The translations under genes and the position numbers were made by a program. A DNA stretch of 64,000 bases from Paenibacillus sabuli (GTDB lineage: Bacteria; Bacillota; Bacilli; Paenibacillales; Paenibacillaceae). Location of the stretch: positions 1 through 64,000 of the forward strand of contig NZ_JACXIZ010000004.1 of the NCBI RefSeq assembly GCF_014705605.1, written 5' to 3'. Position 1 is the stretch's first letter; each line of letters starts with the position of its first letter. Below, one piece after another: positions 17,425-26,341 of the stretch. The notes under the pieces were generated by a model, which was given only the letters and a program-made list of their open reading frames with translations, made no database searches and was not told the origin of the DNA.

Positions 17425-18495
17425 TCAGGAAACGGCAGCGGGCCGGATGCCGGCGGCCTCCGCGGCGATGGCGTACGAACGCAGGCGCGCCTCATGGTCG
17501 TAGATCGGGCCCGAGACGATGAGCTCGTCGGCGCCGGTCTCCTCGACGATCCGCGCCAGGCCGTCACGTACCCGGGCACGGTCGCCGATCAGCGAATAGC
17601 GCAGCTGCTTGTGCACCAGCGCGGCCTCGTGCGGCGACCAGATGCCCTCCATGCTGTCCACCGGCGGCTGCATTCGCACCGGTCTGCCGCGAATTAGGCT
17701 AAGGAATTGCAGCTGATGCGAGGTGGCGAGCCGCTCGGCCTCGGCCTGCCCGTCGGCGGCGACGATGTTGAGGCCGACCATCACATGCGGCTGCTGCAGC
17801 GTCTCCGAAGGCCGGAAGTTGCTGCGATACAGATCGAGCGCTTCGAGCAGGTAGTCCGGTGCGAAATGGCTCGCGAACGAGAACGGCAGGCCGAGCTGAC
17901 CCGCCAGCGTCGCGCTGAAGCCGCTCGAGCCGAGCAGCCAGATCGGCACGTTCAGCCCTTCCCCGGGATAGGCTCGGACGAGCGGCCTGGCGCCGCTCTC
18001 GGTCTCGCCGCGGAAGTAGCCGCGCAGCTCCTCCAACTGATCGGGGAAGTCGTTGCCCCCGATCGGCAGGCCGCGGCGCAGTGCGCGCGCCGCGGGCTGG
18101 TCCGATCCGGGCGCGCGGCCGAGTCCGAGGTCGATGCGGCCGGGGTAGAGCGATTCCAGCGTGCCGAATTGCTCGGCGATGGCGAGCGAGGCGTGATTGG
18201 GCAGCATGACGCCGCCGGAGCCGACGCGGATCGTGCGCGTGCCGCCCGCCACGTAGCCGATGAGCACGGAGGTGGCGGAGCTGGCAATGCCGGGCATGCC
18301 GTGATGCTCGGCGAGCCAGAAGCGGCGGTAGCCCAGCCGCTCGGCGTGCCGCGCCAGATCGAGCGTATGGTCCAGCGCCTCGGTTACGGTGCCGCCCTCG
18401 GTGACGGGTGCGAGGTCGAGTACGGACAGGTCGACGTCCAGCGCGTCGTGCGTGCGGACGGTGGGTTGAGACGATTCAGTCATAGTAGCGTTCAT
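17425..18495 (-). CDS. Luciferase-like (LLM) flavin-dependent oxidoreductase, MsnO8-like
   Basis: A 356-residue TIM-barrel flavin monooxygenase with the LLM motifs [18 protein letters not shown] near the start, [16 protein letters not shown], and [14 protein letters not shown]. It should use reduced flavin supplied by a separate reductase. AAAGGAG ends only 1 nt before this ATG and 13 nt before the ATG at 18483, so the start is uncertain by four codons. It begins 7 nt after the MarR stop and should be co-transcribed and repressed by it. Confidence 0.9.
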   Translation of the reverse strand: MNATMTESSQPTVRTHDALDVDLSVLDLAPVTEGGTVTEALDHTLDLARHAERLGYRRFWLAEHHGMPGIASSATSVLIGYVAGGTRTIRVGSGGVMLPNHASLAIAEQFGTLESLYPGRIDLGLGRAPGSDQPAARALRRGLPIGGNDFPDQLEELRGYFRGETESGARPLVRAYPGEGLNVPIWLLGSSGFSATLAGQLGLPFSFASHFAPDYLLEALDLYRSNFRPSETLQQPHVMVGLNIVAADGQAEAERLATSHQLQFLSLIRGRPVRMQPPVDSMEGIWSPHEAALVHKQLRYSLIGDRARVRDGLARIVEETGADELIVSGPIYDHEARLRSYAIAAEAAGIRPAAVS

Positions 18496-18502
18496 GCTCC
18501 TT

Positions 18503-18958
18503 TCAGGGGCTTGGGGTGGTGTGCGTCGTCAGATTGGCGGCGATGCGCCTGAGGTCCTCGTGCAGCCGGGCGCGCTCCTCGGCCGTGAAGCCCTTCAGAG
18601 CGGCTTCGTGGCTCGCAGCGCCCTGGCTGGCGATGTGCTCCAGCGCGGCCAGGCCTTGCGGCGTGATAGAGACGAGCCGCTTGCGCCGGTCGGCGCCGCA
18701 GTCGCGGCAAGCGACGAAGCCTGCTTGGCGCAGCCGCTCGATCATGCTGCTCATATTTTGCTTGGTCACCTGGGTATGAGCACCCAGTTCCTTGAGCGGT
18801 CTGGCGCGTCCGTCGGCGAGCTCCTCCAGGATATACCATTGATGCACACTGGAAAGTCCTGCCGCGCTCGTGATTGCGCGTCCGCTGCGATCGAGCAGAT
18901 TCGACACGCGGAACAGCTCGACGAGCAGCTCCGGACAGCAGCGCCGTTCGTTGTTCAT
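18503..18958 (-). CDS. MarR-family transcriptional regulator
   Basis: A 151-residue winged-HTH regulator. The recognition helix region is [18 protein letters not shown] and the wing is [16 protein letters not shown]. An N-terminal Cys pair (RRCCPE) could sense redox, but this is speculative. GAGGGGG precedes the ATG. It heads the operon with the flavin monooxygenase and the hydrolase and probably autoregulates it. Confidence 0.9.
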   Translation of the reverse strand: MNNERRCCPELLVELFRVSNLLDRSGRAITSAAGLSSVHQWYILEELADGRARPLKELGAHTQVTKQNMSSMIERLRQAGFVACRDCGADRRKRLVSITPQGLAALEHIASQGAASHEAALKGFTAEERARLHEDLRRIAANLTTHTTPSP

Positions 18959-18980
18959 TCGAATCCCCCTCGCATCGTAT

Positions 18981-19122
18981 AAGTAGGAAGTAGCTTGAAA
19001 GTAATAGCTTGAAAAAAGTAGCCTAAAATAGGAAGAAGCTCGAACTCGAAATAGAAAATAGCTTGAAATAAAGCAGCTCGAAAAAAATCAGCGGCTCGAC
19101 TTGAATAATAGGCAGCAGCTCA
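18981..19122. repeat. Degenerate tandem repeat (TAGCTTGAAA-like)
   Basis: About eight diverged copies of a 12-20-bp unit related to AGTAGCTTGAAA fill most of the spacer upstream of the MarR gene. The composition is A-rich against GC-rich surroundings. Coding on either strand is unlikely. Apart from this repeat, the two operator and promoter sites and the start of fur, the 18959-19404 spacer holds no gene. Confidence 0.55.
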
Positions 19123-19193
19123 ATGGCTCCGGCGGCATGACGGCGCTCGAATAGCCAGTATTTCGGTTGGCCAGTATTGTAATTAACGCTTAA

Positions 19194-19226
19194 TAGTCAA
19201 GACATTGACTAACAAGAAGTTGACTA
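19194..19226. promoter_or_regulatory. Candidate MarR operator
   Basis: TAGTCAA-GACA-TTGACTA (19194-19211) is a perfect dyad, with a third TTGACTA half-site at 19220-19226. MarR proteins bind such dyads, and this one lies upstream of the divergent MarR operon and of fur. Which gene it serves is inference. Confidence 0.45.
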
Positions 19227-19267
19227 ATAGTATACGCATGCAGCGCCCGAATGTCAAAGTCCGCCTC

Positions 19268-19316
19268 TTTACAGGCGCCGCCCATTTGCGTTACAATCAG
19301 ATTAGAATAATTCTAA
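19268..19316 (+). promoter_or_regulatory. fur promoter with Fur/PerR-type box
   Basis: TTTACA (19268-19273), an 18-nt spacer and TACAAT (19292-19297) form a good sigma-A promoter. TTAGAATAATTCTAA at 19302-19316 is a perfect 7-1-7 dyad just downstream, covering the expected transcription start. It matches the layout of Bacillus Fur and PerR boxes; fur is PerR-controlled in B. subtilis. Confidence 0.75.
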
Positions 19317-19404
19317 ACATGCGGGTGAGGGATGAGCGACCGGAGCGCTCGGTCTACCTGCCGATACACCGACTGCAAATCTGCAAATGGAGGTGTTGGG
19401 GAAG

Positions 19405-19881
19405 ATGTTGACCGTCACCAAAGAAATGGAAAAAATCAACCGGCAGCTGACGATGAAGGGCTATAAAATTACGCCTCAGCGCGAAGCGACCCTGCGTGTG
19501 CTGCTGGAAAACGAGAACGATCATCTCAGCGCGGAAGACGTATACATGCTGGTAAAGGCGAAGTCCCCGGATATCGGGCTCGCAACCGTGTACCGGACGC
19601 TGGAAATGCTGAGCGACTTGGGCGTGGTGGAGAAGATGAATTTCGGCGATGGTGTCGTTCGCTTCGATCTGCGGGACGACGATCACGAGCACATGCACCA
19701 CCACATGATCTGCCGCGATTGCGGCGCAGTGCGCGAGATTAAGGAAGATTGGCTAACCGCACTTGAACAGCGTCTCGAGCAGGAGTATGGCTTCAAGGTA
19801 ACCGATCATCGGCTCGACTTCACCGGCACCTACCAAGCGTGCACGAGCACGAATTGCAAAAAACGAAAGAAAGCCGTTTGA
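19405..19881 (+). CDS. fur: Ferric uptake regulator Fur
   Basis: A 158-residue metalloregulator close in sequence to Bacillus Fur. The winged HTH (residues 15-85) contains YKITPQREATLRVL, HLSAEDVY and IGLATVYRTLEML. The dimerisation domain carries the metal-ligand cluster HEHMHHH, and the zinc-site cysteines are CRDC (103/106) and CTSTNC (146/151). GGAGGTG lies about 10 nt before the ATG at 19405; an upstream in-frame ATG at 19387 overlaps this site. It represses iron-uptake genes when Fe(II) is bound. The promoter dyad suggests auto- or PerR control. Confidence 0.93.
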   Translation: MLTVTKEMEKINRQLTMKGYKITPQREATLRVLLENENDHLSAEDVYMLVKAKSPDIGLATVYRTLEMLSDLGVVEKMNFGDGVVRFDLRDDDHEHMHHHMICRDCGAVREIKEDWLTALEQRLEQEYGFKVTDHRLDFTGTYQACTSTNCKKRKKAV

Positions 19882-19890
19882 GCATGCTTC

Positions 19891-19933
19891 AACCGTCTGT
19901 ACCGGGTCTCGCCCCGGAGGCAGGCGGTTTTTT
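19891..19933 (+). terminator. fur terminator
   Basis: A long hairpin, AACCGTCTGTACCGGG pairing imperfectly with CCCCGGAGGCAGGCGGTT, followed by TTTTTT. Confidence 0.8.
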
Positions 19934-20277
19934 GCAATGGCAAGCGCCGCGTGAATACGGGTATAGGCCGTGGACATAGGCCGCAGACAAGCGCTGGGGG
20001 TAAGCGCCACGGGCATAGGCCCGCCCCGCTGGTGTGTCCCCTCGCTAACTGCCCTACCCGGGCTTTTATCCCCGAGCCCTCCCCCGTCTATCCTCATCTT
20101 CGTCTGTCTAACCAGGCCCACGCTCGTCTATCCGAGCTCCTGCCTGTCTAGCCATGCTGCCTTTCTACTTGAACTTCCATGCCGCGACTTTCCGCTTGTG
20201 CCGCCTGTAATTGCGGTGCGATTTGACGAGCCGGTTTACTTTGTGGCGGGGGCGGGGATCTGGCCAATGGGTCTTGG

Positions 20278-20319
20278 TCTGGCATCGGACAGGGATCTGT
20301 AACGATCTGGCATCGGACA
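20278..20319. repeat. Paired direct repeat TCTGGCATCGGACA
   Basis: Two exact 14-bp copies (20278-20291, 20306-20319) 28 bp apart upstream of the Rossmann-fold gene, possibly activator sites. The rest of the spacer 19934-20396 holds short C-rich repeats such as CGTCTATCC and no convincing gene. Confidence 0.5.
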
Positions 20320-20396
20320 AGCGATGCCTTGGTTTCGGAAGAAGGCAAAATGGTAAGTATAAGGGAGACCAGGATCAGCGAAGGAGGATGCAAGCG

Positions 20397-21047
20397 ATGA
20401 AAGTAGCGGTATTCGGAGCAAACGGTCAAATCGGACGATTGTTCACGGAGCAGTGGCTCCAGGAGCCGAGCGGCAAGGTACGGGCCGTGATTCGGGATGC
20501 CGGGCAAGCGGCGCGATTCGAGGAAATGGGGGCCGAGACGGCGGTGGCCGATCTGGAAGGCCCGGTGCGCAAGCTGACCGAGGCGATTACCGGCTGCGAC
20601 GCGGTCGTCTTCGCGGCGGGCTCGGGAGGTCATACCGGCCCGGACAAGACGCTGTTGATTGACCTAGATGGAGCGGTCAAAGCGGTAGAGGCGGCGGAAG
20701 CGGCCGGCATCGGCCGTTTCTTGCTCGTCAGCGCGCTCGGCGCAGGCGACCGGGAGCGCTGGAACGAGAGCATTCGCCATTATTATGTCGCCAAGCACTA
20801 CGCCGATCGCGCCGTGCAGAGCAGCAAGCTGGCGTATACGATCGTACGGCCGGGCGGACTGGAAAACGGGCCCGGGACCGGCCGCGTCCAAGCCGCGGGA
20901 CGGCTTGACAGAGGCAGCATCCCGCGAGCGGATGTCGCAGCAGTTCTGGCCGCCGCACTGCGCGAGCCGCGCACCGTCGGACAAGCCTTCGACCTTGTAT
21001 CGGGCGAGACCCCGATCGACGAAGCGCTGGGCGCTGCGCTCGATTAA
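20397..21047 (+). CDS. NAD(P)-binding Rossmann-fold (atypical SDR, NmrA/YhfK-like) protein
   Basis: A 216-residue cytosolic protein starting MKVAVFGANGQIGRLF, where GANGQIGR is the dinucleotide-binding loop of atypical short-chain dehydrogenases. Further features are VVFAAGSGGHTG, FLLVSALGAG and the YxxxK-like segment HYYVAKHYADRAV. It resembles the YhfK/YwnB group of reductases and sugar epimerase-like proteins. AAGGAGG lies 9 nt before this ATG; longer in-frame starts lack a site. The substrate is unknown. Confidence 0.88.
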   Translation: MKVAVFGANGQIGRLFTEQWLQEPSGKVRAVIRDAGQAARFEEMGAETAVADLEGPVRKLTEAITGCDAVVFAAGSGGHTGPDKTLLIDLDGAVKAVEAAEAAGIGRFLLVSALGAGDRERWNESIRHYYVAKHYADRAVQSSKLAYTIVRPGGLENGPGTGRVQAAGRLDRGSIPRADVAAVLAAALREPRTVGQAFDLVSGETPIDEALGAALD

Positions 21048-21060
21048 CGACGATTAATTG

Positions 21061-21160
21061 AGTCGCCAACCGAGACGTCTAACGAGACGTCTACCGAGTC
21101 GCCTACCGAGTCGCCTACCGAGTCGCCTAACGAGACTGACGAGTCCCCTAATAAGTCGCC
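21061..21160. repeat. 12-bp tandem repeat (AGTCGCCTACCG)
   Basis: About eight copies in tandem directly after the Rossmann-fold gene, with units AGTCGCCTACCG and AGACGTCTAACG and one 9-bp copy. The region has stop codons in every frame relevant to neighbours, so it is treated as non-coding. Confidence 0.8.
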
Positions 21161-21188
21161 GCTGTCGCAGTTGCGCGATCTAACGCAC

Positions 21189-21228
21189 AAAACCCCGCCG
21201 GGCGACGGCATGCGTCCGGCGGGCATTT
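21189..21228 (-). terminator. Terminator of ohr
   Basis: The GC stem CCCGCCGG / CCGGCGGG is flanked by TTTTG on both strands. On the minus strand it follows ohr by about 75 nt and is followed by GGGTTTTGTG. Confidence 0.6.
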
Positions 21229-21303
21229 TGTCTACATTGCGTCTTCAACGCTTTTTCTATGGCTGCTGTTTCTACATTTTTTGCTCCTGCGTGAGAAGGG
21301 GCG

Positions 21304-21732
21304 TCAGGGTTTGGAAGCGGAGTTAACTTCGACCTCGATATTGCCGCGCGTCGCTTTGGAATAAGGGCAAGCCTGATGCGCCGCCTCGGCGAGCTTGGCT
21401 GCCTGGTCTTGCTCCAGTCCGGGCAAATAGACGTCGATCTTGACCGCCAGCTTGAAGCCGTCATCGGCCTCGTCCTTGCCCAGCGACACATGGACGGACA
21501 CCGACACCTCCTGCAGCGATACATCCTGCTGACGCGCCACCAGATTCAGCGCGCTTTCGAAGCAAGCGGCGTAACCCGCTGCGAACATCTGCTCCGGATT
21601 TGTTCCATCGCCGCCGCTGCCGCCTAGCTCCTTAGGCATGGATAGCTCGTGCTTGAGCGTCCCGTCTGCCGTCTCGACTTTACCGTTTCGACCGCCAATT
21701 GCGGTTGCTGTTGTGGTGTAGAGTGCTTCCAT
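21304..21732 (-). CDS. ohr: Organic hydroperoxide resistance protein (Ohr/OsmC family)
   Basis: A 142-residue thiol peroxidase that reduces organic hydroperoxides. Both redox cysteines are present: Cys57 in GYAACFESAL (peroxidatic) and Cys122 in ACPYSKATRGN (resolving). The N-terminus YTTTATAIGGRNGKV and the block GTNPEQMFAAGY are diagnostic of Ohr rather than OsmC. It is a single gene. No OhrR regulator is seen next to it, although a MarR gene lies nearby. Confidence 0.93.
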   Translation of the reverse strand: MEALYTTTATAIGGRNGKVETADGTLKHELSMPKELGGSGGDGTNPEQMFAAGYAACFESALNLVARQQDVSLQEVSVSVHVSLGKDEADDGFKLAVKIDVYLPGLEQDQAAKLAEAAHQACPYSKATRGNIEVEVNSASKP

Positions 21733-22008
21733 TGTTTCCGCCTCGCTTTCTTGCTATTGTTTGGGTGAGGATGGCCTGTTCGGACCCAGCCTCCTCATGG
21801 CTCGTCTTCATTGCAGCTCATCCTGACTCTTCCTTACGTGCCGACACTACATTTTACCCGTTCCATCTCATGGATAAACGGCGTTCGCACAGGTTGCCTG
21901 GCTTTTCGATTCAAACGTGCCGGACCGGTGTAATGAGTATTGTTTATCTCCTGCTTTACGATTGTTGTTTCCAGCTTTTATGATGACGCGAATAACGGAG
22001 CGAAGCCG

Positions 22009-22728
22009 ATGAAATTGTTCTCACTTGCAAAGTTGAAGTTGCCTTCCCTTTCAAAATGGATAGGGATTCACTATCGCCGACTGTTTCCGTATTTGGCGGG
22101 CGGCATGGTCGTCGCCCTGCTGCTGCTCGTTTTTGCCGAGCTCACCGAGGAGCTGCTGGAGGACGAGCTCTCGGGCTTTGACAGTGCGGTCGAATCGATC
22201 GTGCGGAGCTGGACGGGAGGTCGGTGGGACCCGGTGATGGTTGGAATTACCCATGTCGGCTCGGGCTGGGTCCAGGTCGGGCTGCTGCTTGGGAGCGTCG
22301 CCTTGCTGCTTCGCACGGGGCACAAGGCTCGGGCGCTGGTATTGACCGTGTGCCTGGGGGGCGGCTGGCTGCTCAATTATGCGCTCAAGGCGCTGTTTCA
22401 GCGTTCGCGCCCTGCGCTTGAGAGGTTGGTCGAAGCGGGCGGCTACAGCTTTCCGAGCGGCCACGCGATGGTATCGATGTGCTTCTACGGCATGCTGGGC
22501 TATCTTGCCTGGGGGGCGTGGCGCAGTCGCGATCGCGCGTACGGCGCGCTGTTCTTTGCCGCGGGCCTGCTGCTGGCGGGATTGATCGGCTTCAGTCGCA
22601 TTTACCTCGGCGTCCATTACGCGAGCGATGTGGTCGCCGGCTTTGCCGCGGGCGGCACCTGGCTGCTCTCCTGCATCGGCGGTCTGGCGGCGATTCGCCG
22701 CTGGGGCGGGACGGAGATCCGGCGCTGA
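22009..22728 (+). CDS. PAP2-family membrane phosphatase
   Basis: A 239-residue membrane protein of the type-2 phosphatidic acid phosphatase family, probably acting on a lipid phosphate such as undecaprenyl pyrophosphate or phosphatidylglycerol phosphate. The three signature motifs are ordered: KALFQRSRP, YSFPSGHAM and SRIYLGVHYASD. Five to six helices frame them. An N-terminal helix and an acidic loop precede. I chose the ATG at 22009 with CGGAG upstream; the preceding in-frame residues lack a site. Active residues face the outside in the family. Confidence 0.9.
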   Translation: MKLFSLAKLKLPSLSKWIGIHYRRLFPYLAGGMVVALLLLVFAELTEELLEDELSGFDSAVESIVRSWTGGRWDPVMVGITHVGSGWVQVGLLLGSVALLLRTGHKARALVLTVCLGGGWLLNYALKALFQRSRPALERLVEAGGYSFPSGHAMVSMCFYGMLGYLAWGAWRSRDRAYGALFFAAGLLLAGLIGFSRIYLGVHYASDVVAGFAAGGTWLLSCIGGLAAIRRWGGTEIRR

Positions 22729-22780
22729 CTGACGCACCAGAGCGAATGCCTCCTGCGAACGAGTGCCGAGCCCAAGTCGA

Positions 22781-22821
22781 AAAGATGCGCGCCATTCCCG
22801 GGCGGAAGGCGCGCATCTTTT
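22781..22821. terminator. Bidirectional terminator
   Basis: AAAGATGCGCGCC pairs with GGCGCGCATCTTT (12-13 bp), with an A-run and T-run on either side. It sits between the converging PAP2 gene and the minus-strand gene at 22854. Confidence 0.85.
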
Positions 22822-22853
22822 CGTTTGCTTATTGCTTCGTTGACAATTGTCGG

Positions 22854-24143
22854 CTAGTTCACTTCCACCACGAACCGGGCCCATACCTCGGACACCGGAC
22901 CGCCGGGCGATGCCTGATTGCGCGGGCTGCGCAGCTGGACCAAGTACGTGCCGCTTTCCTCGATGGCGAGCTGCTCGTCGAATTGCCCGTCATCCAGTCG
23001 CAGCTCCCGTGTCTCATAATCGCTGTATCCCTCCGGCGCATAGCGGTATACATTGACGTGCAGCGGGCCCTGGCGATCGGCCTCGAGCAGCGCCTCGCCG
23101 CGCAGCGGCAGCGCCTCCCCGGCGGCCAGCCGCACATAGCCGGCCGCCGGGGCCGCGAGGTCCAGCCGCTTGTCGGCTCCCGGGGTGAAGGCCACCTCCA
23201 CATCGGCCGCCTCTTCGACGCTGCGGATCGCTTGGAGCTGGGCGGTGCGATGAATCGACGACGCGTGTATTTCCAGCGTATTGCCGCCCGGCAGCACCGG
23301 CACTCGGTATTCGATCCGCTCGTAGACGACGCCGGCGCGTTCGATACCTGTCTCCACGACAGAGCGGGTGTAGTCGCCTACCCAGAATCCGGGCGCGGTG
23401 TTGCGCAGCACATCCGGCGCATGGATGCGCTCGGGCACGAGCAAGGTAAAGACGGCTTCTTCGCCTTCCGTGTTCAGCGGGCCCCCTGTCAGTGCGAGGC
23501 GCTTGTCCGACCAGGTCAGCGACAATGTCCCCTTGGCATAGCTGGGGCTGATGCCTGCCGCCGCCAGGCCGCGTATCGGCACGTACAGGCGGCCCTCCTC
23601 GATAAAAGCGGCCGGCAGCTCGGGAACGCGCACCTCCGAGCCGTCTGCCGTATACATCATGGCCATGCCATCGCGGAAGGCGAGCGCGTCATAGGCGCCG
23701 CCGCTCTGCGCATTGAAGTGAATCTCTGCCTGGCGCAGCTCCTTGTTCCAGCGCACGTCGCCGAGTCCCATCTGCTCGAGTACGACGATGGGGAAGTAGA
23801 CGCGGCCTTCGCGCAGGAGGGCCGGTGCGACAGGCTGCAGCGCCGCGTCGTCCAGACGGGCGCTGTCTGCGTTCATTCGGATCGTCATCGTATGCGGCAA
23901 CAGCTCGATGCTGCCCGCTTCCTGGACCTTGGCTTGCTCGGACGCGAGCGCAGCGTCAACTGCTGCAGCGGAGCGCTGGAGCTCTGGGGAGGCTCCAGCC
24001 AGAGCGGCTCCTGAGCTCGACAGCACCGTGGCCAATGTCAGCGCCGTGATCATTTTATGGACAGACCGGGGCTTCCGTACGGCGTGGGCGGGCGGATCGA
24101 CGCGCAGCGCCGAAGCGATCGTGTGTGAATCGTATTGGTTCAT
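22854..24143 (-). CDS. Secreted protein with copper amine oxidase N-terminal-like (stalk) domain
   Basis: A 429-residue exported protein. A signal peptide is visible after a long charged N-region (ITALTLATVLSSSGAALA). Residues ~80-210 carry the two-part pattern RVYFPIVVLEQMGLGDVRW and GRLYVPIRGLAAAGISP, typical of the amine-oxidase stalk domain common in secreted Paenibacillus proteins; it has no catalytic role itself. The C-terminal half is beta-rich and unrecognised. AAGGAGG lies 8 nt before the ATG at 24143. The function is unknown; surface location is likely. Confidence 0.8.
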   Translation of the reverse strand: MNQYDSHTIASALRVDPPAHAVRKPRSVHKMITALTLATVLSSSGAALAGASPELQRSAAAVDAALASEQAKVQEAGSIELLPHTMTIRMNADSARLDDAALQPVAPALLREGRVYFPIVVLEQMGLGDVRWNKELRQAEIHFNAQSGGAYDALAFRDGMAMMYTADGSEVRVPELPAAFIEEGRLYVPIRGLAAAGISPSYAKGTLSLTWSDKRLALTGGPLNTEGEEAVFTLLVPERIHAPDVLRNTAPGFWVGDYTRSVVETGIERAGVVYERIEYRVPVLPGGNTLEIHASSIHRTAQLQAIRSVEEAADVEVAFTPGADKRLDLAAPAAGYVRLAAGEALPLRGEALLEADRQGPLHVNVYRYAPEGYSDYETRELRLDDGQFDEQLAIEESGTYLVQLRSPRNQASPGGPVSEVWARFVVEVN

Positions 24144-24323
24144 GTCTTCGTCCTCCTTGAAGCCGGTATAATCGGGCAAGCGTTCCCGTACCTACATACG
24201 CATTTCGAGACCGAATTGTTGCGGTTTGTATGCAGAGCTATCGTTCATTAACCGTGCCTTGGCACTTTAAATCGAGAAGAGCCGTCCTCTCTCGCGTTCC
24301 TCCAATCGCATCGGCCCGACTGC

Positions 24324-24362
24324 AAAAAGCCCGAAAGGCCCCGGCATAAGGGCCTTTCGAGC
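24324..24362 (-). terminator. Terminator of the PhyH gene
   Basis: On the minus strand GCTCGAAAGGCCC pairs with GGGCCTTTCGGGC, followed by TTTTT, about 60 nt after the stop. Confidence 0.85.
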
Positions 24363-24422
24363 ACTGATTTTTGAGCCGCCGTCAAAGGACGGCTCCCTCC
24401 GTTTCGCCTCGCCTTGTGGGGC

Positions 24423-25313
24423 CTACTTGACGCGGTGAAGCTGCTGTCCGGCGCTTTCCTTGAGCGCTGCATCCCAGCGCATCTTCCACCCGTCGTAATC
24501 GCGCTCGACCGTCTCCGGACGGCTGGCGCTGCGGACCGGGAATGCCGGGTGGAACGGGCGGCCGGTAGGCTCGCCCGTGCGCTGGTAGCGCAGGTCGATG
24601 CTCCAGCGTACGATCCCGGATACGTTGGGCGTGCCCCGGTGGGGGGTGTACTTGTTCATCACGATCAGACCGCCCTTCGGGCATTCGGCCAGTACGGGCT
24701 GGCGGTCCGGCAGCTGCTCCGGCACGATGGTGGTGCCGCCGGCGGCCTGATGCTCCAGTTGCCCCTGCCGGAACACATCCGGCATGATTTCCATGCAGCC
24801 CGTCTCCGCCATCGCATCGACCAGAGGCAGCCAGAAGGTGATAATCTCCGAATCGTCCGCTTCCTCGAGCGTGACGCCCGCATCCTGATGCCAGGGCACA
24901 TTCTGGAAGGTGTCTGCGGTGCCTGCATAGCCTGCGGGGACCTTGGCCCGCAGATGCTGGATCGGGTTGCACGTCAGCTCTTCGCCGAGCAGGCTCCCGG
25001 CCACATCCAGCAAGCGTTCGTTGCGCAGGAAGTCAAAAAGCGCCTGGAGCTTGGACTTCATAATATCAAGGTTGCTCCCGATCTCCCTGGACTGCGCGTA
25101 GAGCAGCGCATAACGCCGCTCGAACGGCTCACTGGCATGCAGCTCGCTGAGCTTGCCCTCAGCGTGGAGCTGACGCGCGCGTTCGTCGAGGTGAGCCTCG
25201 ACGGCTTCTGTCACCGGGCGCAGGTCCTCCTCGCGAAATACGTCCTTCAGAATCAGGTAGCCGTGCTGGCGGTAAAAGTCGATTTGCGCTTCGGTCAATC
25301 GCATGTTTTTCAC
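24423..25313 (-). CDS. Phytanoyl-CoA dioxygenase (PhyH)-family Fe(II)/2-oxoglutarate oxygenase
   Basis: A 296-residue non-haem iron oxygenase. The metal triad is His142 and Asp144 (VPWHQDAGV) and His225 (NKYTPHRGTPN); Arg236 in VRWSIDLRYQ should bind 2-oxoglutarate. It begins LTEAQIDFYRQHGYLILKDV, typical of PhyH. The GTG at 25313 and the ATG at 25304 share the site AAGGG, so the start is uncertain by three codons. It is divergent from an AraC regulator, as is common for substrate-induced PhyH genes. The substrate is unknown. Confidence 0.9.
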   Translation of the reverse strand: MKNMRLTEAQIDFYRQHGYLILKDVFREEDLRPVTEAVEAHLDERARQLHAEGKLSELHASEPFERRYALLYAQSREIGSNLDIMKSKLQALFDFLRNERLLDVAGSLLGEELTCNPIQHLRAKVPAGYAGTADTFQNVPWHQDAGVTLEEADDSEIITFWLPLVDAMAETGCMEIMPDVFRQGQLEHQAAGGTTIVPEQLPDRQPVLAECPKGGLIVMNKYTPHRGTPNVSGIVRWSIDLRYQRTGEPTGRPFHPAFPVRSASRPETVERDYDGWKMRWDAALKESAGQQLHRVK

Positions 25314-25477
25314 GTTCCCTTCGCATTATTTTTGCTGCTAGCTGCATTATAACAGCGACATAATCGGGGAATGATCGTGAAAATGCGAAGAAATGTTGCT
25401 ATACTGTGGTTAATTGAGGGCGCTCGGAAGCGCTCCGAATTCATGCGCTGCAATGCGTACATACGGGAGGGATGGGG

Positions 25478-26341
25478 ATGAAGCGACAACTGCAGCCTCA
25501 GTACGGTTATCATTACCGCCGCAGAACGAGCGACCGCCATCTGGAGACGTTTCACGCGCATCCAGGGCTGGAGCTGTGTTACGTGCACGCCGGCCGCGGC
25601 CGGCTCTGGCTTGACGAGCGGCACTACAGCGTCGGTCCGGACATGCTGCTGATCTTCCAGCCGTTTCAGCTGCATCGGGTGCAGATGGAGGTGTCGGCGG
25701 AGACACCGTTTGTGCGCACGGTCCTGCAATTCGATCCGGCGCTGCTGGCCGATCACTTGCCGCTGTTTCCGGAGCTGCAGCGTTTTTTTCGCCATCTGCA
25801 CGACGATCGATTGGAGACGCCGGTGCTGACAGGCTGGACGGAGGACAGCGTCTATACGGCGCTGCTGGCGGAATATGCCCACGTGCTGCCGCAATTGTCC
25901 GAGGCGGACAATCGGGAGCAGTACGTGCAGCTGTTGCTGATGCTGCTGCGCCTGGTGCAGCATCGTTGGCGCGCCGATAAGGAGCGGGGGGCCGCCCAGC
26001 CGCGGCCGCAGCACCGGGCGGAGGAGGTGATGGCGTGGATCGATCGGCATTATGCCGAGGTCTTCCGCATGGAGCGTCTGGCCAGTGCGCTGTATCTGTC
26101 GTCGAGCCATTTGTCGCATCTGTTCCGCGAAGCGACGGGCAGCACGATCGGCGACTACATCGCCGCTCGCCGGATGCGCGAAGCCGGGCGCCTGCTCACC
26201 TCGACCGCACTGGCGATTCCGGAGATCGCTGTTCGGGTGGGACTGGGCAGCCCCTCGTACTTTTGCCAGGTGTTCAAAAAAAGAATGGGCACCAGTCCGC
26301 ACCGGTATCGCCTGATCAATCGGAATGAAGCGCAAAAATAA
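25478..26341 (+). CDS. AraC-family regulator
   Basis: A 287-residue regulator with an N-terminal cupin (HLETFHAHPGLELCYVHAG, then GPDMLLIFQPFQLHRV) and a C-terminal double HTH (LASALYLSSSHLSHLFRE, IPEIAVRVGLGSPSYFCQVF). GGGAGG lies 7 nt before the ATG at 25478. It probably activates the divergent PhyH gene across the 160-nt spacer. Confidence 0.9.
   Translation: MKRQLQPQYGYHYRRRTSDRHLETFHAHPGLELCYVHAGRGRLWLDERHYSVGPDMLLIFQPFQLHRVQMEVSAETPFVRTVLQFDPALLADHLPLFPELQRFFRHLHDDRLETPVLTGWTEDSVYTALLAEYAHVLPQLSEADNREQYVQLLLMLLRLVQHRWRADKERGAAQPRPQHRAEEVMAWIDRHYAEVFRMERLASALYLSSSHLSHLFREATGSTIGDYIAARRMREAGRLLTSTALAIPEIAVRVGLGSPSYFCQVFKKRMGTSPHRYRLINRNEAQK

Noticed and set aside
19934-20396. Small open frames in the fur downstream spacer
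   Set aside because: Composition is C-rich and repetitive with no ribosome binding sites or recognisable motifs.
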